The notes under the pieces are model-generated. The model did no database searches and had not been told where the DNA came from. It was given only the letters and a program-made list of their open reading frames with translations. From a bacterium endosymbiont of Escarpia laminata (GTDB lineage: Bacteria > Pseudomonadota > Gammaproteobacteria > Chromatiales > Chromatiaceae): DNA of 64,000 nt. This document shows positions 11,401 through 22,600 of this stretch, piece after piece. The DNA lies in assembly GCA_003660235.1 (NCBI GenBank), contig QGON01000066.1:90832-154831 (forward strand), in the 5' to 3' direction. Position numbers and translations under genes: made by a program. Numbering within the stretch: the stretch's first letter is position 1; every line of letters starts with the position of its first letter.

Positions 11401-14400
11401 AAGAGAAGTCCACGGTCACGCCGGCTCCGACAGGAACCGCCGGCACCAGGTTGGGACCGAGATCGAGCCCATCGCCTGTGGCGCGGAACTCCACCCCGGA
11501 CACTTCGACATTGTCACTGGCCGTGGCCCGAACCGTCACTGCCTGACCCTGCAATACCCGGATGGCACCGCTGGATGTTGCCAGCGAATCCACCGCAGGC
11601 GGAACGGTATCGGCAATCTGCAGGATACGGACAGGCGACACTTTCGAGTTGCCCGCAGCATCGGCGGCATTCGCTGCAATCTGAATCGTACCCGGCGCCT
11701 CGAAGCTAGCCGGGATGTTCAGGGTGAAGACCTCGGTAGCCATTGGTCGTGGTGGGTTCAGGATTCGCTCTGCGCACTCGGCGAGCGCTGGTGTGCAGTT
11801 CAGGCTCAGGCTGGTAACGGCCAGGTCATCGCTGGCCGATACCTGCACATTCACACTCGTGCCCGCAACCACCTGTGCCTGATTCACCGGACTGTCGATG
11901 GCCACTTGCGGCGCAACTATGTCTTCCACTGGCAGGATCAACCTCGCAGACGGGCTGATCTGGGCCAGGGAATCGGTTGCAACTGCCTGCACAGTCAGGG
12001 TCTGTCCAGACGGGGCATCGGCGGGCACCGTGATCTCAAAGTCCGTTGTGAACTGGGTCAGGCCGGGAGACGGTGCGACCGTCTGCGAGTCATTGAGCAC
12101 ACCGATGGCGGAAAATGAAACCGGACCGACCTCGAGGTCGTCGCTTGCCGTGACCTGAAAACTGCAGGTCTCACCGGCCCCGACGCTGTTCCCGCAGGTT
12201 AGGCTGGTCAACGCCACCGACGGTGGCTGGTTTGGCAGCACGTCGATGTCCAGCAGTGCAGGCACTGAACGGTTACCGCTCTCATCCACGGCAGTGGCCG
12301 TAATCTCGACGCGCGGGACGCCGACCGGCAGGGCTACATCCACAAGGAACGGTGCCGCATCGACAACGGCCGGAGCCTGCCCGTCGATGACATATTCCAT
12401 GCGCGCCAGATCCGTACCCGTCACGTCGGGTATGACGCTGACACTGGTCCCTTCAATGCGTGTGGGCGTTCCCTGCAGGGCGAGAAAATTCAACACCGGC
12501 GCCAATGTGTCGACCGTGCTGAACTGGGCGGTAAACGGGAGATTCTCCAACGCATTCCCGGCCAGATCCTGGATACTGTCTGCGATGATCGTATAGATCC
12601 CGTTGGGCTGGAGGAAATCGTCCGGTGTGAAGATCGCCACGCTATCGCCGAGGGTCAGGGCCACCTGACCAGCAACCGGTTGGCCGCCATCATCCAGCAG
12701 TGACAGGTCGATGGACGCCTGGACCGACTCGGAAAATGTCAGACGCACCACCTCTTGCGGAATCACCCCGGTCTCACCCGCCTGCGGGCTGCTGGAGGAG
12801 ACTGTCGGCGGGATGATGTCCGCAGTGCGGAAGATGCTGACAAAGGGGTCGAGTAGTTGCAGTCCGACCAGATCCTGTGGACCGGCCGGTGCGCCATCGA
12901 CCGTGAGGCTATAGATCCGGTCACTCTCCAGTGGATCATTTGGGGTAAACAGGACCCTCGTATCCCCATCCAGGAGAGTGGTCGTGCCCGTCACCTGGGC
13001 ACCACCATCCATCAGACGGACACTCCCGAGTGAGCCCTCCTGCATCGGTTCGTTGAAAAGGATCTCGACAGAGGCATCCACTGCCACACCGCTCTCTCCA
13101 TCTTGAGGCGTAACCATCAATACCCGAGGCGCGCTGTTGTCGAGGGTGAGGTCAGCAAAATCCAGATCGGGATCGGCGACAGTCAAAGTACCGGTGGCCT
13201 GACGAACGCCTGCGCTCTCCGGCTCGAAGGCATCCAGGGTGACTGGCCCCAGCGGAATACCCAGGAACTCGAATTCTCCAGTCAGATCCGTGGTGATCTG
13301 CAGAATGCCAGATTGGAGTGAACTCTGAGGCTGGAAGCGTAAAGTCACGTAGGTATTGGCCGCAGCCGTGAAACCATCCGCCAGCAGCATGCGCCCATGC
13401 ACTGAACCCGTAACACCCAGCTCAACGGTAATGGGTACACTCTGGTCCGGGGTATCAATGACGCCGGTGCTCACGCCTCTCACTGGACCCGATTCTGCGG
13501 AGACAAAGAACTCACCCACCGGTACACCAGGGAAGCTCACCTGACCGCTGACATCGGTGAAAGCAGTGAAAGAGCCGCTAAAGGGGTGTCGACCCGTTTC
13601 ACCAGGCAGTCTGGCGCTGGCTTCCAAATTCACCCTGGCACTCGGTTCCGGAACACTGTTCGCGTTCACCACAACCACTGTCACCTCACCGATCCCACGC
13701 AACGTCAAGGTCACCGCAGCCGTCTCGCCGACCTGCCCGATGGTGGTCTCGCCGGCCCCGCCATTGAGTTCATTGGCCAGTGAATGCGCCTGGAGTCTGT
13801 AATTGCCCAGTTTCAGAAACTCAAAGGTAAACTCACCATTGGTATCAACTGCGGCTGTGCGTGAACCCTCAGATCCACTTAGGGTGACCTCCACGTTGTC
13901 CACCGGATTGCCGTCGGTGCCCAGCACCTGGACCTGCACTGCACCGAAGCCCTCCAGAATGATATTCTGCACCACCAGGTCGCCTTCGAAACCGATCGAG
14001 CCATCGGCGTCGCCGCTGAATCCAGTGGATACATCCTTGGCCGACAGGGAGAAATTACCTACGGCGACGCCGTCAAAACGGAAGCTGCCGTCTGTTCTGG
14101 TGGTGGACTGGAGCCGCACCGCCGCCGCGCCCGAACCCGAGAGTGAGACGTGCGCCCCGGCGACTGGGGTTACGCCGTCAGCCTGGGTCACAAAACCCTC
14201 CACGCTGCCGTGGCCGAACTGGATGACGGTGATGTCCACCAAGTCACCCTGCACGAACAGTTCCCCACTGGCCCTGCCGAGGCGACCGGTAAGGGGATCG
14301 CTGGCCTCCACCGTGAACCGGCCTACGGGTATGGCATCCAGGAAGAAACGCCCGTCCGAATCCGTGTTGGCGTAGGCCTGGATGCCACCGTTGAGGATTA

Positions 14401-17400
14401 CGTTCGCGTTGGCCACCGGAGTGATGCCATCGGCCGCCAGGTAGGTGCCGGTGACCGTGCCCGCCCCAAGCAGTGTGAGCACCAGGGTCGTCTCGCCGTC
14501 GCGGTCGATGGCGCCGCTGGCCCGGCCCTTGAGACCGGTGCCCTGCTCCTCGGCCATGACGCCGAACTTTCCCTCGGTGACGTTGAAAAATTGCACCTCA
14601 CCTGCCCCATTGGTGACACCATCCAACTCGTCACCCGGGAAACCTGAACGCTTGAGCGAAACATTGGCGTCAGGCACCAGCGACCCATCCGGACGCTTGA
14701 CGATGACCCGGGTGTCTCCCAAGCCGAGCAGGCGGATCTCTAAATCAGTATTTTCGCCGGCCAGCACTGCCGCCCTGGCTTGGCCAGTGAGACCGCTGAT
14801 GGGATCGAGCGCCGTGACCGTGTAAGCGAATTGGGGAATCGGGAAACTGCTGACGAATCGCCCGTCGGGATCAGTACGAACTGTGATTCCATCACCATAG
14901 TCAATGGTCACATCCACGTTGGCCGGTGCCGGGGTCACGCCATCGGGCAAAAACACAATACCGCTGAGGGTGCCGCTGGTCTCGACCATCAGCGGGAACT
15001 GCAGGACGATATTGTCCCAATTCGGCGTATTGACGCTGAGTTCACCGGTAAAAGTCGGACGGCCTGACTCCAGGGTGCTGGCTGCTTCCAGCTTGAAGGT
15101 TCCGGAACGAATGCCGGTATTCTGGAAGGTATCCAGATCGAACAGGGCGATACCACCGTAAGCAAACTCGCCTGTATCCAGGTCGGTATCCATTCGACCG
15201 TGTTCCTTGAACTGGGCCGCCCCATTATCCGCCACCCCGAGGGCTGATATGCGGGTGCTGGCGGCCGCTGGCAGACCATTGCCCGCCAGCGTTACACCGG
15301 AAACATTGCCCAGCGGCAGGTAATCGATGTCGGCGAAGAGCGTGGTGCTGTCCTGGAACAGGTCGACCTTGGTCCAACCGAAACCGTGGGAGAGATCGGC
15401 CGCCGGCGGTCCGCTGAGGAGGGTTTCGCTAATGTTAAAAGCAGTTTCCAGGGCATTCTGGTAGGCGGCCAGCGCCGCATTGTCATCACTGTAATTCGGT
15501 GCCTGAGCCTGACAGTTCAGATCCGGTGGTGGATCGGGTGGTATGGCGGTAAAGGCCGAACAGGCCGGGATGCCACGTTTTTTCATGAATTCAATGAGCC
15601 CCTGCTGGCCGGGACCCGGCGCCTGCAGGAGATAACCACCCAACGGCCGGTCGTGAAAGCGGAACTGGCCAGCGTCATTGGCAAAGACAAACTCGTATCC
15701 GCCGGAACGGACGATGCGCACAGTGGCGCGTGGCACCGGGTTGCCGTTGGCATCGCGCACCGTACCCTGAATCGTGGCGCGGGCCTCCAGGGTGATGGCG
15801 ATATTCACCGTCTGATTGGAGAGCACGGTGACGCTCTGGCTGCCACGCCGCTTGGTCAGCGGATTACCGGCCTCGATGGTGCGTTTGCCCGGCGGCACGC
15901 CTTCGATGCGGAAGAAACCATTGGCATCGGTCACCCCAAGGGAGATACCTCCAGCGACCAGCGCACCCTCCACCGGGACACCCTGGGCATTGTAAACCAC
16001 CCCTTCGACCGCACCGTTCTCTTCCAGCACCACCACTGCCGAGCTGGTGATCCCGGCCACAACCTGCACATCACCCGCCACACCAAGTTGTGCGCCGGTG
16101 GGATCCAGGGCGACCACATCGTAATTGCCGGGTATCAGGTTCTCGAAGTCAAAAGAACCTGCCTCGTCGCTCTCGGTCTGGTCCACCGCGCTGATGGTAT
16201 TGGTGAGTCGGTCATAACTGCCCACGTAGACGGAAAAACCCTCCCCCGGCGTACTCCCATCGGCAAGAAATACCCGTCCGGTCAGGCTGCCAAGTTCGCT
16301 GGTCTGCAGGATCAACTGGATATCGGTAACCGCCTCCTCACCAGCCGACTCGACGACGCCGGAAGCCAGACCGAAGGCCCCCGTCCCATCGAAGGAGCGA
16401 ACGGTATAGGTGCCTACCGGCACATCCGGGATAATGTACACACCCAGAGCATCGGCATTGACAGCAAGCCCACTGCGGGGCATCTGTGGAGTGGAGAGCA
16501 TTACTGGTGCGCCAGCAACCGGCAGTCCGGCAGCATCCGTTACCTGTCCGCGAACCAAGCCCTTACCGCGGAAGGTCGGGAACAACAGCATCTCTTCAGC
16601 CGGCGCCCGCACTTTTGCGGTCAGTGAAGTGAAATCCAGTGTCTCGGGGTGTTGCCCCTTGAGTACGAAGTAGCGGCCGATGCGGCGCACGAAATCGAAA
16701 TCGAAGTTGCCCTCACTGTCGGTGTGAATGCGAGAGACATCGAACACGAAAAAGGGGCTGATCACGACGGTGAGATCGAGCAGGGCATCTGGCACCGGCT
16801 CCCCGGCGGCGGTGCGTAATTGACCGAAAACATGGGCGCCGTCGGCAAGCACCGTCTCGATAGTATGGGTATCCGACGCCAGCAGGTTGCCGCGCTCGTC
16901 GGCGATAGCTGAAATCGTGATCCCGCGATCGATCAGGGTGCCGATCGGCCGCTCCAGATAGAGATAGGCAAGGCGCCCGCTAGGCTGCAGCACGGCCCCC
17001 AGGGCACTGTTGGACTCGATGGCGTAGTTGGCGGTTTCAGTAGCTGTCGCTTCCGTGACCGGCTTGTCGAACAACACACCGACCAGCAGACCGTAGGTGG
17101 CGGGATCGAAGATGTTTCCGGGGCTGCCCAGATTGTAGGATTCGAGCTGGCGCACCACCAGAACCTGCGGAGGTGCTTCGACTATCAGGACTGTCGCCGC
17201 TGCTACAGCGGCATCGGTAAGCCCGTCACCATTGCTATCCACAACGAGATCGAAGCTGTTGGCCTGACCGGGTCGGATCGTGATCCGGGCCGTACCACCG
17301 GACTCGATGGCCACGCCGCTGTAGCTCAATAGCGTCACCTCTCCCGCACCTGTCGGCACACTTACGGTGAGATCGAACAGGCCCGATCCGGTCCCGGTTA

Positions 17401-19633
17401 CCTCGACAGTGTATTCCAGGGCATCGAGGCGCGAAACCAAGGCGAGATCAGCCCGTCCACCGTTGGTGCTGATGGGAACGACTTCGGCGTAGGGCAGCGT
17501 CTGGTTACTGCCATCCGGCCCCGAACCCGCGGCATTGCCCGCCCCGTCCAGGATGCGAAGCTCCACAGGTGCCGGGCCGTTGCCCGAGCCTGCGACTGCG
17601 ATCAAATGCCCGTCCCGGGTTACCGTCTGGCGGGAGAAAGCATCGAGGAAATCGAGCACGCTGGAGGCGGTTACTTCAGGCTTGAACAGGATGCCGAACT
17701 CGGCAGCCAGGGCTGCGCCGGCGTTGCTTTGACGCAGCAACTGATCGAAACCGTCATCCAAGGCGCGGCCCCCCAACCAGTCGAGCAGCAGATCCTGCAG
17801 CACACCGGTCAACGATTCGCCGAAGGCCACTCGTTGCCCCGCCTCACCCAGCTCACGGCCACGGTCGATGACGGTCTGGCGGCGCACGAAGGCTACATCC
17901 GCAGGCAGAGCACCAGAAGGCGCGGTCGCGATACTGTAGGCCTGCCCCAGTACCCTGAGCGCAGCACTGATCAGCCCATCCGGCAGGAAGCGGGTGGTAT
18001 CCGGCAGCACGATGGCATTGGGTGAAAGCGGTATACCCCGCTCACCCACCCCGGTGGTGATCTGGAAGCGGCCGGTCACACCCGGCTCCGAATTGAAGGA
18101 GGCAGCGGTGACCTGCCCTGTTTTCTGTGCAATCAGCGTGAATTTCTGGGTGAAGGAGTCCCCCGGCAGCAGGGTGTCGATGACAATCGTCGGCTCGGTG
18201 TTGGGATCCAGAACAGCCCCGGACACACCACGTTCGTCGAGATTGACGGTCACCAGGTTTGCAACCGTGGTCGATGTGTTGGTGATAGTGGCATAGAGGT
18301 CGTAAGGCTCGCCGGAGCGGATAGTGCGCGGGTGGGCCAGGGTGATATCGAAGGTTGGATCACGCACCAGCACAGCGCCGATAGCTGCGCCCTGGATCTC
18401 CACCGGCCCGGAGGGCAGGCCTTCCAGGATGCCGGTAAGTGCGATATCGACAGCATGGAACCCCTCTCGCAGACCTTCGACCAGGAACTCGCCCGCCCCT
18501 TGATTCTGGGGCGGGATAGTCCCCACATCATCCGCCGTTCCCAGCTCTCCATCCGGACCTGGCTGCACGACATCAATGACAGGTTGCACGCCGATCCCTT
18601 CAGTGCGGGCCAGGCGCAGCGGATCGTCACCGGGCTGTTCAAAAGTACCCGGAACAAGGTCTTCCCCTGCCGGCAAGGTGATCTCAGCAGTGAGATCACG
18701 CACCGAGAGCAGCGAACCGTCCGGTGCGACGTTCGCGACCGTCACCATCACCGAGAAGAACTGGTTCAGAAAGGCGATATTTCCAGGGATCACCACCAGG
18801 CCGGTAATGGGCGGGGCGCCGAAGGGTCTGGGGTCTCCATCACCGGCCCCGGCCTCCATAAAGGGGATGGCGACAATCGAAAAATTGAGTCCGGGCCGAT
18901 CGAAATCATCGGGCAGCTCAACCACCTGCCGCTCATTCAGTTCGGCATTGACCCGACTCAATAGAGCGATCAGCTCCGGAGTGGTTTGTTGGAATGCCAA
19001 CAGCTCCCGGGTCGGCAATGCCACTGGAAGTCTGATCTTGAACGTATTTCCATCGACGTTGAGAGCAAGTTGGAACTCACGTATATCGAAGTTATTCTCG
19101 TCGATGACGATCCCCTTTTCGCGGATCTCGTCCAGGGTCAACGGGCGGGAGGTGACGCTGGTCACCAGGATCTCGCTGATCACCTTGATGGGCACCAGGC
19201 CCGGAGCGCCGTCGAGCAATGCCTCACCGTCTTTCACCAACCGGATCTGGTCCAGAAAATAGTCGCCAGGCAGCGCGAAGGGCGGGATGGGGATGGGATC
19301 TCCGGGGCGCACCTCGATATCGATAGCGGGGAGCGAGGGACCGCGCAACTGGGCCTGCACTCTTGTTTCGCTGCGCAGACGATCCAGCGCCGCCTGGGCC
19401 TCGGGCCCGGCCCCTGGGGGCAGGGTCAACTCGGTGTTGACGATAGTCGGGATGTCCTTGGGGACAGTCAGGGCCGGTGGATCAACGGTGAGTTGGACGC
19501 CGATGATGTCGAACTGGAGTTCTGCGAATGATTGAGCACCTGCCGTCCCGTTCGACAGCAGCAACAAGACCATACCAAGCAAGGAGATCATGCTCGGAGT
19601 CAGTCTCAGCCATTGGTACTTGTGACTTTTCAT
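8447..19633 (-). CDS. Giant secreted multi-Ig protein with about 12 carboxypeptidase-regulatory-like domains (~3,728 aa)
   Basis: The frame is open to 19714, but ATG 19633 is the likely start: it has AGGAA about 8 nt upstream and begins a good signal peptide (MKSHKYQ, core SLLGMVLLLLSNGTAGA). After a ~900-residue N-terminal region come about 12 carboxypeptidase-D-regulatory-like/SdrB-like modules of ~85 residues (DNA ~16840-13140), with the signature G.V...DG.PV..A.V.L and GTYTV. The fifth carries a ~200-residue insertion with two Cys. Two SbsA-type Ig domains, about six Ig-like domains starting PP.V..., and two more SbsA-type domains follow. The C-terminus is three ~88-residue repeats built around PSVGQV.L and ends VGVEVQ with no anchor. 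The domains are structural, and no enzyme is visible. It starts 28 bp after the stop of the subtilase giant, so the two are almost certainly co-transcribed. Confidence 0.9.
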   Translation of the reverse strand: MKSHKYQWLRLTPSMISLLGMVLLLLSNGTAGAQSFAELQFDIIGVQLTVDPPALTVPKDIPTIVNTELTLPPGAGPEAQAALDRLRSETRVQAQLRGPSLPAIDIEVRPGDPIPIPPFALPGDYFLDQIRLVKDGEALLDGAPGLVPIKVISEILVTSVTSRPLTLDEIREKGIVIDENNFDIREFQLALNVDGNTFKIRLPVALPTRELLAFQQTTPELIALLSRVNAELNERQVVELPDDFDRPGLNFSIVAIPFMEAGAGDGDPRPFGAPPITGLVVIPGNIAFLNQFFSVMVTVANVAPDGSLLSVRDLTAEITLPAGEDLVPGTFEQPGDDPLRLARTEGIGVQPVIDVVQPGPDGELGTADDVGTIPPQNQGAGEFLVEGLREGFHAVDIALTGILEGLPSGPVEIQGAAIGAVLVRDPTFDITLAHPRTIRSGEPYDLYATITNTSTTVANLVTVNLDERGVSGAVLDPNTEPTIVIDTLLPGDSFTQKFTLIAQKTGQVTAASFNSEPGVTGRFQITTGVGERGIPLSPNAIVLPDTTRFLPDGLISAALRVLGQAYSIATAPSGALPADVAFVRRQTVIDRGRELGEAGQRVAFGESLTGVLQDLLLDWLGGRALDDGFDQLLRQSNAGAALAAEFGILFKPEVTASSVLDFLDAFSRQTVTRDGHLIAVAGSGNGPAPVELRILDGAGNAAGSGPDGSNQTLPYAEVVPISTNGGRADLALVSRLDALEYTVEVTGTGSGLFDLTVSVPTGAGEVTLLSYSGVAIESGGTARITIRPGQANSFDLVVDSNGDGLTDAAVAAATVLIVEAPPQVLVVRQLESYNLGSPGNIFDPATYGLLVGVLFDKPVTEATATETANYAIESNSALGAVLQPSGRLAYLYLERPIGTLIDRGITISAIADERGNLLASDTHTIETVLADGAHVFGQLRTAAGEPVPDALLDLTVVISPFFVFDVSRIHTDSEGNFDFDFVRRIGRYFVLKGQHPETLDFTSLTAKVRAPAEEMLLFPTFRGKGLVRGQVTDAAGLPVAGAPVMLSTPQMPRSGLAVNADALGVYIIPDVPVGTYTVRSFDGTGAFGLASGVVESAGEEAVTDIQLILQTSELGSLTGRVFLADGSTPGEGFSVYVGSYDRLTNTISAVDQTESDEAGSFDFENLIPGNYDVVALDPTGAQLGVAGDVQVVAGITSSAVVVLEENGAVEGVVYNAQGVPVEGALVAGGISLGVTDANGFFRIEGVPPGKRTIEAGNPLTKRRGSQSVTVLSNQTVNIAITLEARATIQGTVRDANGNPVPRATVRIVRSGGYEFVFANDAGQFRFHDRPLGGYLLQAPGPGQQGLIEFMKKRGIPACSAFTAIPPDPPPDLNCQAQAPNYSDDNAALAAYQNALETAFNISETLLSGPPAADLSHGFGWTKVDLFQDSTTLFADIDYLPLGNVSGVTLAGNGLPAAASTRISALGVADNGAAQFKEHGRMDTDLDTGEFAYGGIALFDLDTFQNTGIRSGTFKLEAASTLESGRPTFTGELSVNTPNWDNIVLQFPLMVETSGTLSGIVFLPDGVTPAPANVDVTIDYGDGITVRTDPDGRFVSSFPIPQFAYTVTALDPISGLTGQARAAVLAGENTDLEIRLLGLGDTRVIVKRPDGSLVPDANVSLKRSGFPGDELDGVTNGAGEVQFFNVTEGKFGVMAEEQGTGLKGRASGAIDRDGETTLVLTLLGAGTVTGTYLAADGITPVANANVILNGGIQAYANTDSDGRFFLDAIPVGRFTVEASDPLTGRLGRASGELFVQGDLVDITVIQFGHGSVEGFVTQADGVTPVAGAHVSLSGSGAAAVRLQSTTRTDGSFRFDGVAVGNFSLSAKDVSTGFSGDADGSIGFEGDLVVQNIILEGFGAVQVQVLGTDGNPVDNVEVTLSGSEGSRTAAVDTNGEFTFEFLKLGNYRLQAHSLANELNGGAGETTIGQVGETAAVTLTLRGIGEVTVVVVNANSVPEPSARVNLEASARLPGETGRHPFSGSFTAFTDVSGQVSFPGVPVGEFFVSAESGPVRGVSTGVIDTPDQSVPITVELGVTGSVHGRMLLADGFTAAANTYVTLRFQPQSSLQSGILQITTDLTGEFEFLGIPLGPVTLDAFEPESAGVRQATGTLTVADPDLDFADLTLDNSAPRVLMVTPQDGESGVAVDASVEILFNEPMQEGSLGSVRLMDGGAQVTGTTTLLDGDTRVLFTPNDPLESDRIYSLTVDGAPAGPQDLVGLQLLDPFVSIFRTADIIPPTVSSSSPQAGETGVIPQEVVRLTFSESVQASIDLSLLDDGGQPVAGQVALTLGDSVAIFTPDDFLQPNGIYTIIADSIQDLAGNALENLPFTAQFSTVDTLAPVLNFLALQGTPTRIEGTSVSVIPDVTGTDLARMEYVIDGQAPAVVDAAPFLVDVALPVGVPRVEITATAVDESGNRSVPALLDIDVLPNQPPSVALTSLTCGNSVGAGETCSFQVTASDDLEVGPVSFSAIGVLNDSQTVAPSPGLTQFTTDFEITVPADAPSGQTLTVQAVATDSLAQISPSARLILPVEDIVAPQVAIDSPVNQAQVVAGTSVNVQVSASDDLAVTSLSLNCTPALAECAERILNPPRPMATEVFTLNIPASFEAPGTIQIAANAADAAGNSKVSPVRILQIADTVPPAVDSLATSSGAIRVLQGQAVTVRATASDNVEVSGVEFRATGDGLDLGPNLVPAVPVGAGVTVDFSFTVPAEAANDSTIQVVGVAIDGVGNRSSDTILTLDVGDVEPPVASILAPQPGTTVDTGATLTLTVQAEDDVGVQEVRYVSSGVRSDLSGTEVLPDPATPVEVSFNIPVPAATQPGDLSLSVTAIDAAGNTSVVQTVTMTVADAIAPIVTIGSPTAGSDHDPGIPLVVTIDATDNAGITEISLSASGAATASESRVIAPVSADVSEVFNINIATPPPTGGSVTLNATARDLGGNLVNATAVTVNILDVVGPEVIEVTPADGASEVDLTATVVVRFSEAIDPASVTAASLTLADGGVEPVGFAFSAENTLVTLTPSDGLLEPGADYMLTVDTAVTDSAGNALTALFTSGFTTASPDVIPPQVAAISPLDGATGVSIATRIQVIFSEPVAPASVNGTTFQVSAGGNPLAGTLELQGGDTLASFLPDEPLPLDTLVVTDLTDGITDLAGNPLAGTLSFSFTTGAFSIAFPAGGETVPELTEIDLDARASAGLGVASVLFAVNGVELAPVTGPPFVVAFNTPAAADVPVLNITASARNSSGVEIAQDAVTVNVGVGLRVTPQLLGVPLGGTADLKLSVSTTLGEDLTIDLNAVDPSVAAVPGTPVVLPAGSQAIDVPVNGLAEGSTSVLVNSILGTEAVVVSVSTPLSGQELQPLAQAVGTMVLSPPHLGRVILPENSQRTLVLTVLGSPATADTSLIVSSSHPAVADIPGSPMVPQNELTVVLTIDTGAEGTAELILRAGEEVRRLTVTVGIPLIGTEPPLVAAPIGVVIPEAPSVGQVMLSAGSARDITLLLLDNPAVVEMNVVVTSDNPVVAGVAGPVVIPSGGQSAILSLVTGAEGTAVLTLTTDGLVRELTVFVGLPSVGTAPPTVARPVGIRLLSLPSVGQVNLPVADQALVEVRLLEQPAVSEVTVTFASGDFNVADVLESQITIPIGEVSAAFTLISGITGETIIRLDFGDESRELEVQVGDFTTGELPPTVAPSVGVEVQ

Positions 19634-19661
19634 CGCATTTTCCTGGGTGTTACATCGCCTC

Positions 19662-22600
19662 TTATGGTTCGTCGTAAGTGACATCCACGTGGGTAAACAG
19701 ATATTGTCCTCCAATAACAGGAGTGTCTAAGAGCAGTCGGACTTTTATACGGTATCGTTGAAGGTGCTCGAGTGGTGAATCAATCAGCGATGTGAGATCG
19801 CGTCTTAAACGCCGAATATCCTTCTCATCTGTTGTCACATTGAACGTCTTACTGCTGACCAGTTGCGGGATTCCGTTGAAGTCCGTATCGTCCAGGTCGT
19901 AGACGTAGAATTCGGCCTTCTTGACCCGCGGATCGCGCCATTCGACGGTGAAATCGTCATCGGCACCTATGTGACGACCGAAACGCGGCAAGGAGATATA
20001 AACGAACTGATCGATAGCGATACCACGTGGTCGATGAAAACGTTCCTTTTCGGGGGAATCCGGGGTGCGATAATCGTAAACCCGCGTCGTTACCTCTTCC
20101 TCACAGGCCGGCGACAGAGGCCCACTGGTACCTCCCGATACTTTCTTGCACACTGGGATGACCGAAAAGTAGGCCCTATCGGAACCTTCGCTGAATTCAC
20201 TTACAGTAGTATCAAAATGTTCGATGAAGTCGTCTGAGATCGGTTCGTCATGGATAATGCTGATAGCCCCACCGCCGCGCCGGAAGTCGGCAAAACCATT
20301 CTGTATAAACTGAACCCCTTCATCGAGCGTACCTGCCGCGCCGGTCGCCGTCGTACCGCTGATGGTGAAGCCGAGATCCTCCAGACGGGCCCTGACCAGT
20401 TCTGAGTCCAAAAAGTCATCCACCACGACGTCCTCGTACGTTATGGGCGAACCAAAACCGGCATGGCTCGCTACAGCGAACCTCCCGCTCTGGGCATACA
20501 CCAGGTCATTGGTAAATAACAGTGCTTCATCCGGGCTGGGAAGGAGCGGTGAGGTAAATGTTGGACCTGATGACTGTAGCGGCAGGAGCCCTCTCCTTGG
20601 CCAAAGATGCGCATCCAGCGGTATCGCAGGGGTCACGCCAACAACACCCTGGAACATATCAGGCGGTAACTGGGCAAAGTCTGGATGGGGGCCGACGCCT
20701 TCCGACTCAGAACCGCTGGGTGGTGCTTGCTGGAACTCCTTCTGTGTGATTAGATCCAGGACGCCGAAGTTACCCGTTTGATGAAAGGCGACAAGCGCTC
20801 TTGAAGATGAAAAAGGATTACTTACCGGTCCGGGTGTCGGCCTGAACGACATGGCGAACGGACGCTTGGCGAATACCTGTGGTTGATAGGACTGATCGAG
20901 AAGGAGACTGTTATCGCTCGTACTCACGTTCCACCCAAAAAGAACCTCGGGAGGGAAAAACCAAATCCGATCGCCCTGAAGGTAGGTTCCACCAGTCACC
21001 TGGTGGGTTTTTGCGGCAAACGTCCCGGTATACCCCGGGGCACTCAGCAGGGTCTTGCCTTTTTTCAGATCCTCCAGAAGATCGTGCAGGAGATCCGCAT
21101 ATACACCCGAGATCTGTGTCACAAGATTGCTTAACCCCTGAAGCAGACCATCAATACCACCGGTGGTTGCGCTTGAAGCCGCGCCGATTGCCTGACCACC
21201 TGCCAGGGCCTCGTAATATTCAGGCGGAAACTTGCCGTCGAGAATACCCTGGTACTCAAAGACACCACCATTCAGGAGATACAGGTACTTGCCATCCGCG
21301 CCGACCGCTACATCCGAGGGTTCATCGCCGCCCGCAGTGGATCCGGGATTCTTCATGAGCATCATGAGCTTCTCAACCCCATCCTGTGGATTAGTTGATG
21401 GCCAGTCCTGAAAATTCATGGACAGCGATAGATAATCGGAAAAATCTGTTTGAAGCCCCTGTTCGGGTTTGGCGTCCTTATAGAGATCCACATTGATTGG
21501 CAGTACGGCACCGGGTTGAGAGCCCTTCCCCCTACCGGTGGAGAGACAGGCATAGAGTGTCTTCCCATCGGGGGAGAGTTCAAGGCAGGAAACCATGGTC
21601 ACTTTTTTATACCCATTGAGAGTGGGAATGCCGATATCGAACAACTGCCCCAGATTCACCCGCCTCTCATCAAAGGCAGTGATATCAGCTGGTGTTATAT
21701 TGGCCGTGTCCGGGAGATCGGACAGTCTCTGGACCAGTTTGCGTTCCACGATATTGATGATGGTGATTCCTCTGGTACCTCCCACATAGAGGAGTGTGCG
21801 GTCTTTGGAACAGACCATGCCAGGCCTGTTGGTCATCAGCTTCACTTTTTGCTGAGAATTGCCTGCAGCCGGGACTGGGAATTTGGCGCCGGAGAACGGG
21901 TAGAAGGCCATCGGCTGCATAAGAGGCGTATAAAACTGCATCACGCCGTCTCCCAGGTTGCCGGACGAATCCTCGACTACGACAAACAGGAAGGGGCCGC
22001 AGGTTTCAAGGGCCGTCGGCCGAGTCCCGGTCAGGGTCTGAGAATCAACATCGAGTTTGAGCGGCACGACCTGGCTCAGCCCCGGCTCACCTGTCACCGG
22101 ATCCACATCCATGGCAATCAATCGTCCCAGCGGATTCCCGGGCCCATTGAATGCATCCTGGTCTGCGACGTATATCGCCTGTCTGTCCAACCTCGGCAAC
22201 ACTTCATGCACCGCACCCAGGGCGTTCAGGCGCTTCATGTCGCCCTGATCCCAAGATGAGGAGTTATCCTTTGCGGTCTCCAGCAGGATCTTCTTCAGCT
22301 CGGCTGGCTTAAACCGGGGCACCGGCGGATCCGGACAGACGTCGGCGCCGGCGGCAGAGCAGTCGTGTATGGCTTGAAGCATGCCGGCAACTCCGGCGAC
22401 CATCGCGGCTGCATAGGATGTGCCGGTTCGATTCATATAAGGCGTATCGGGATTGAAAGCCCATGAGGAATTCACGGCCAGGATATCCTCTGCAGGAGCA
22501 GCGAGGGTGATGGTGGGTCCATAGTTGCTGCCCGGCAGACGTCTGCCCCGGTTACCGGGATGCACGGTTATGCCACCGACTGTCATGACGTTTCCAAGGG

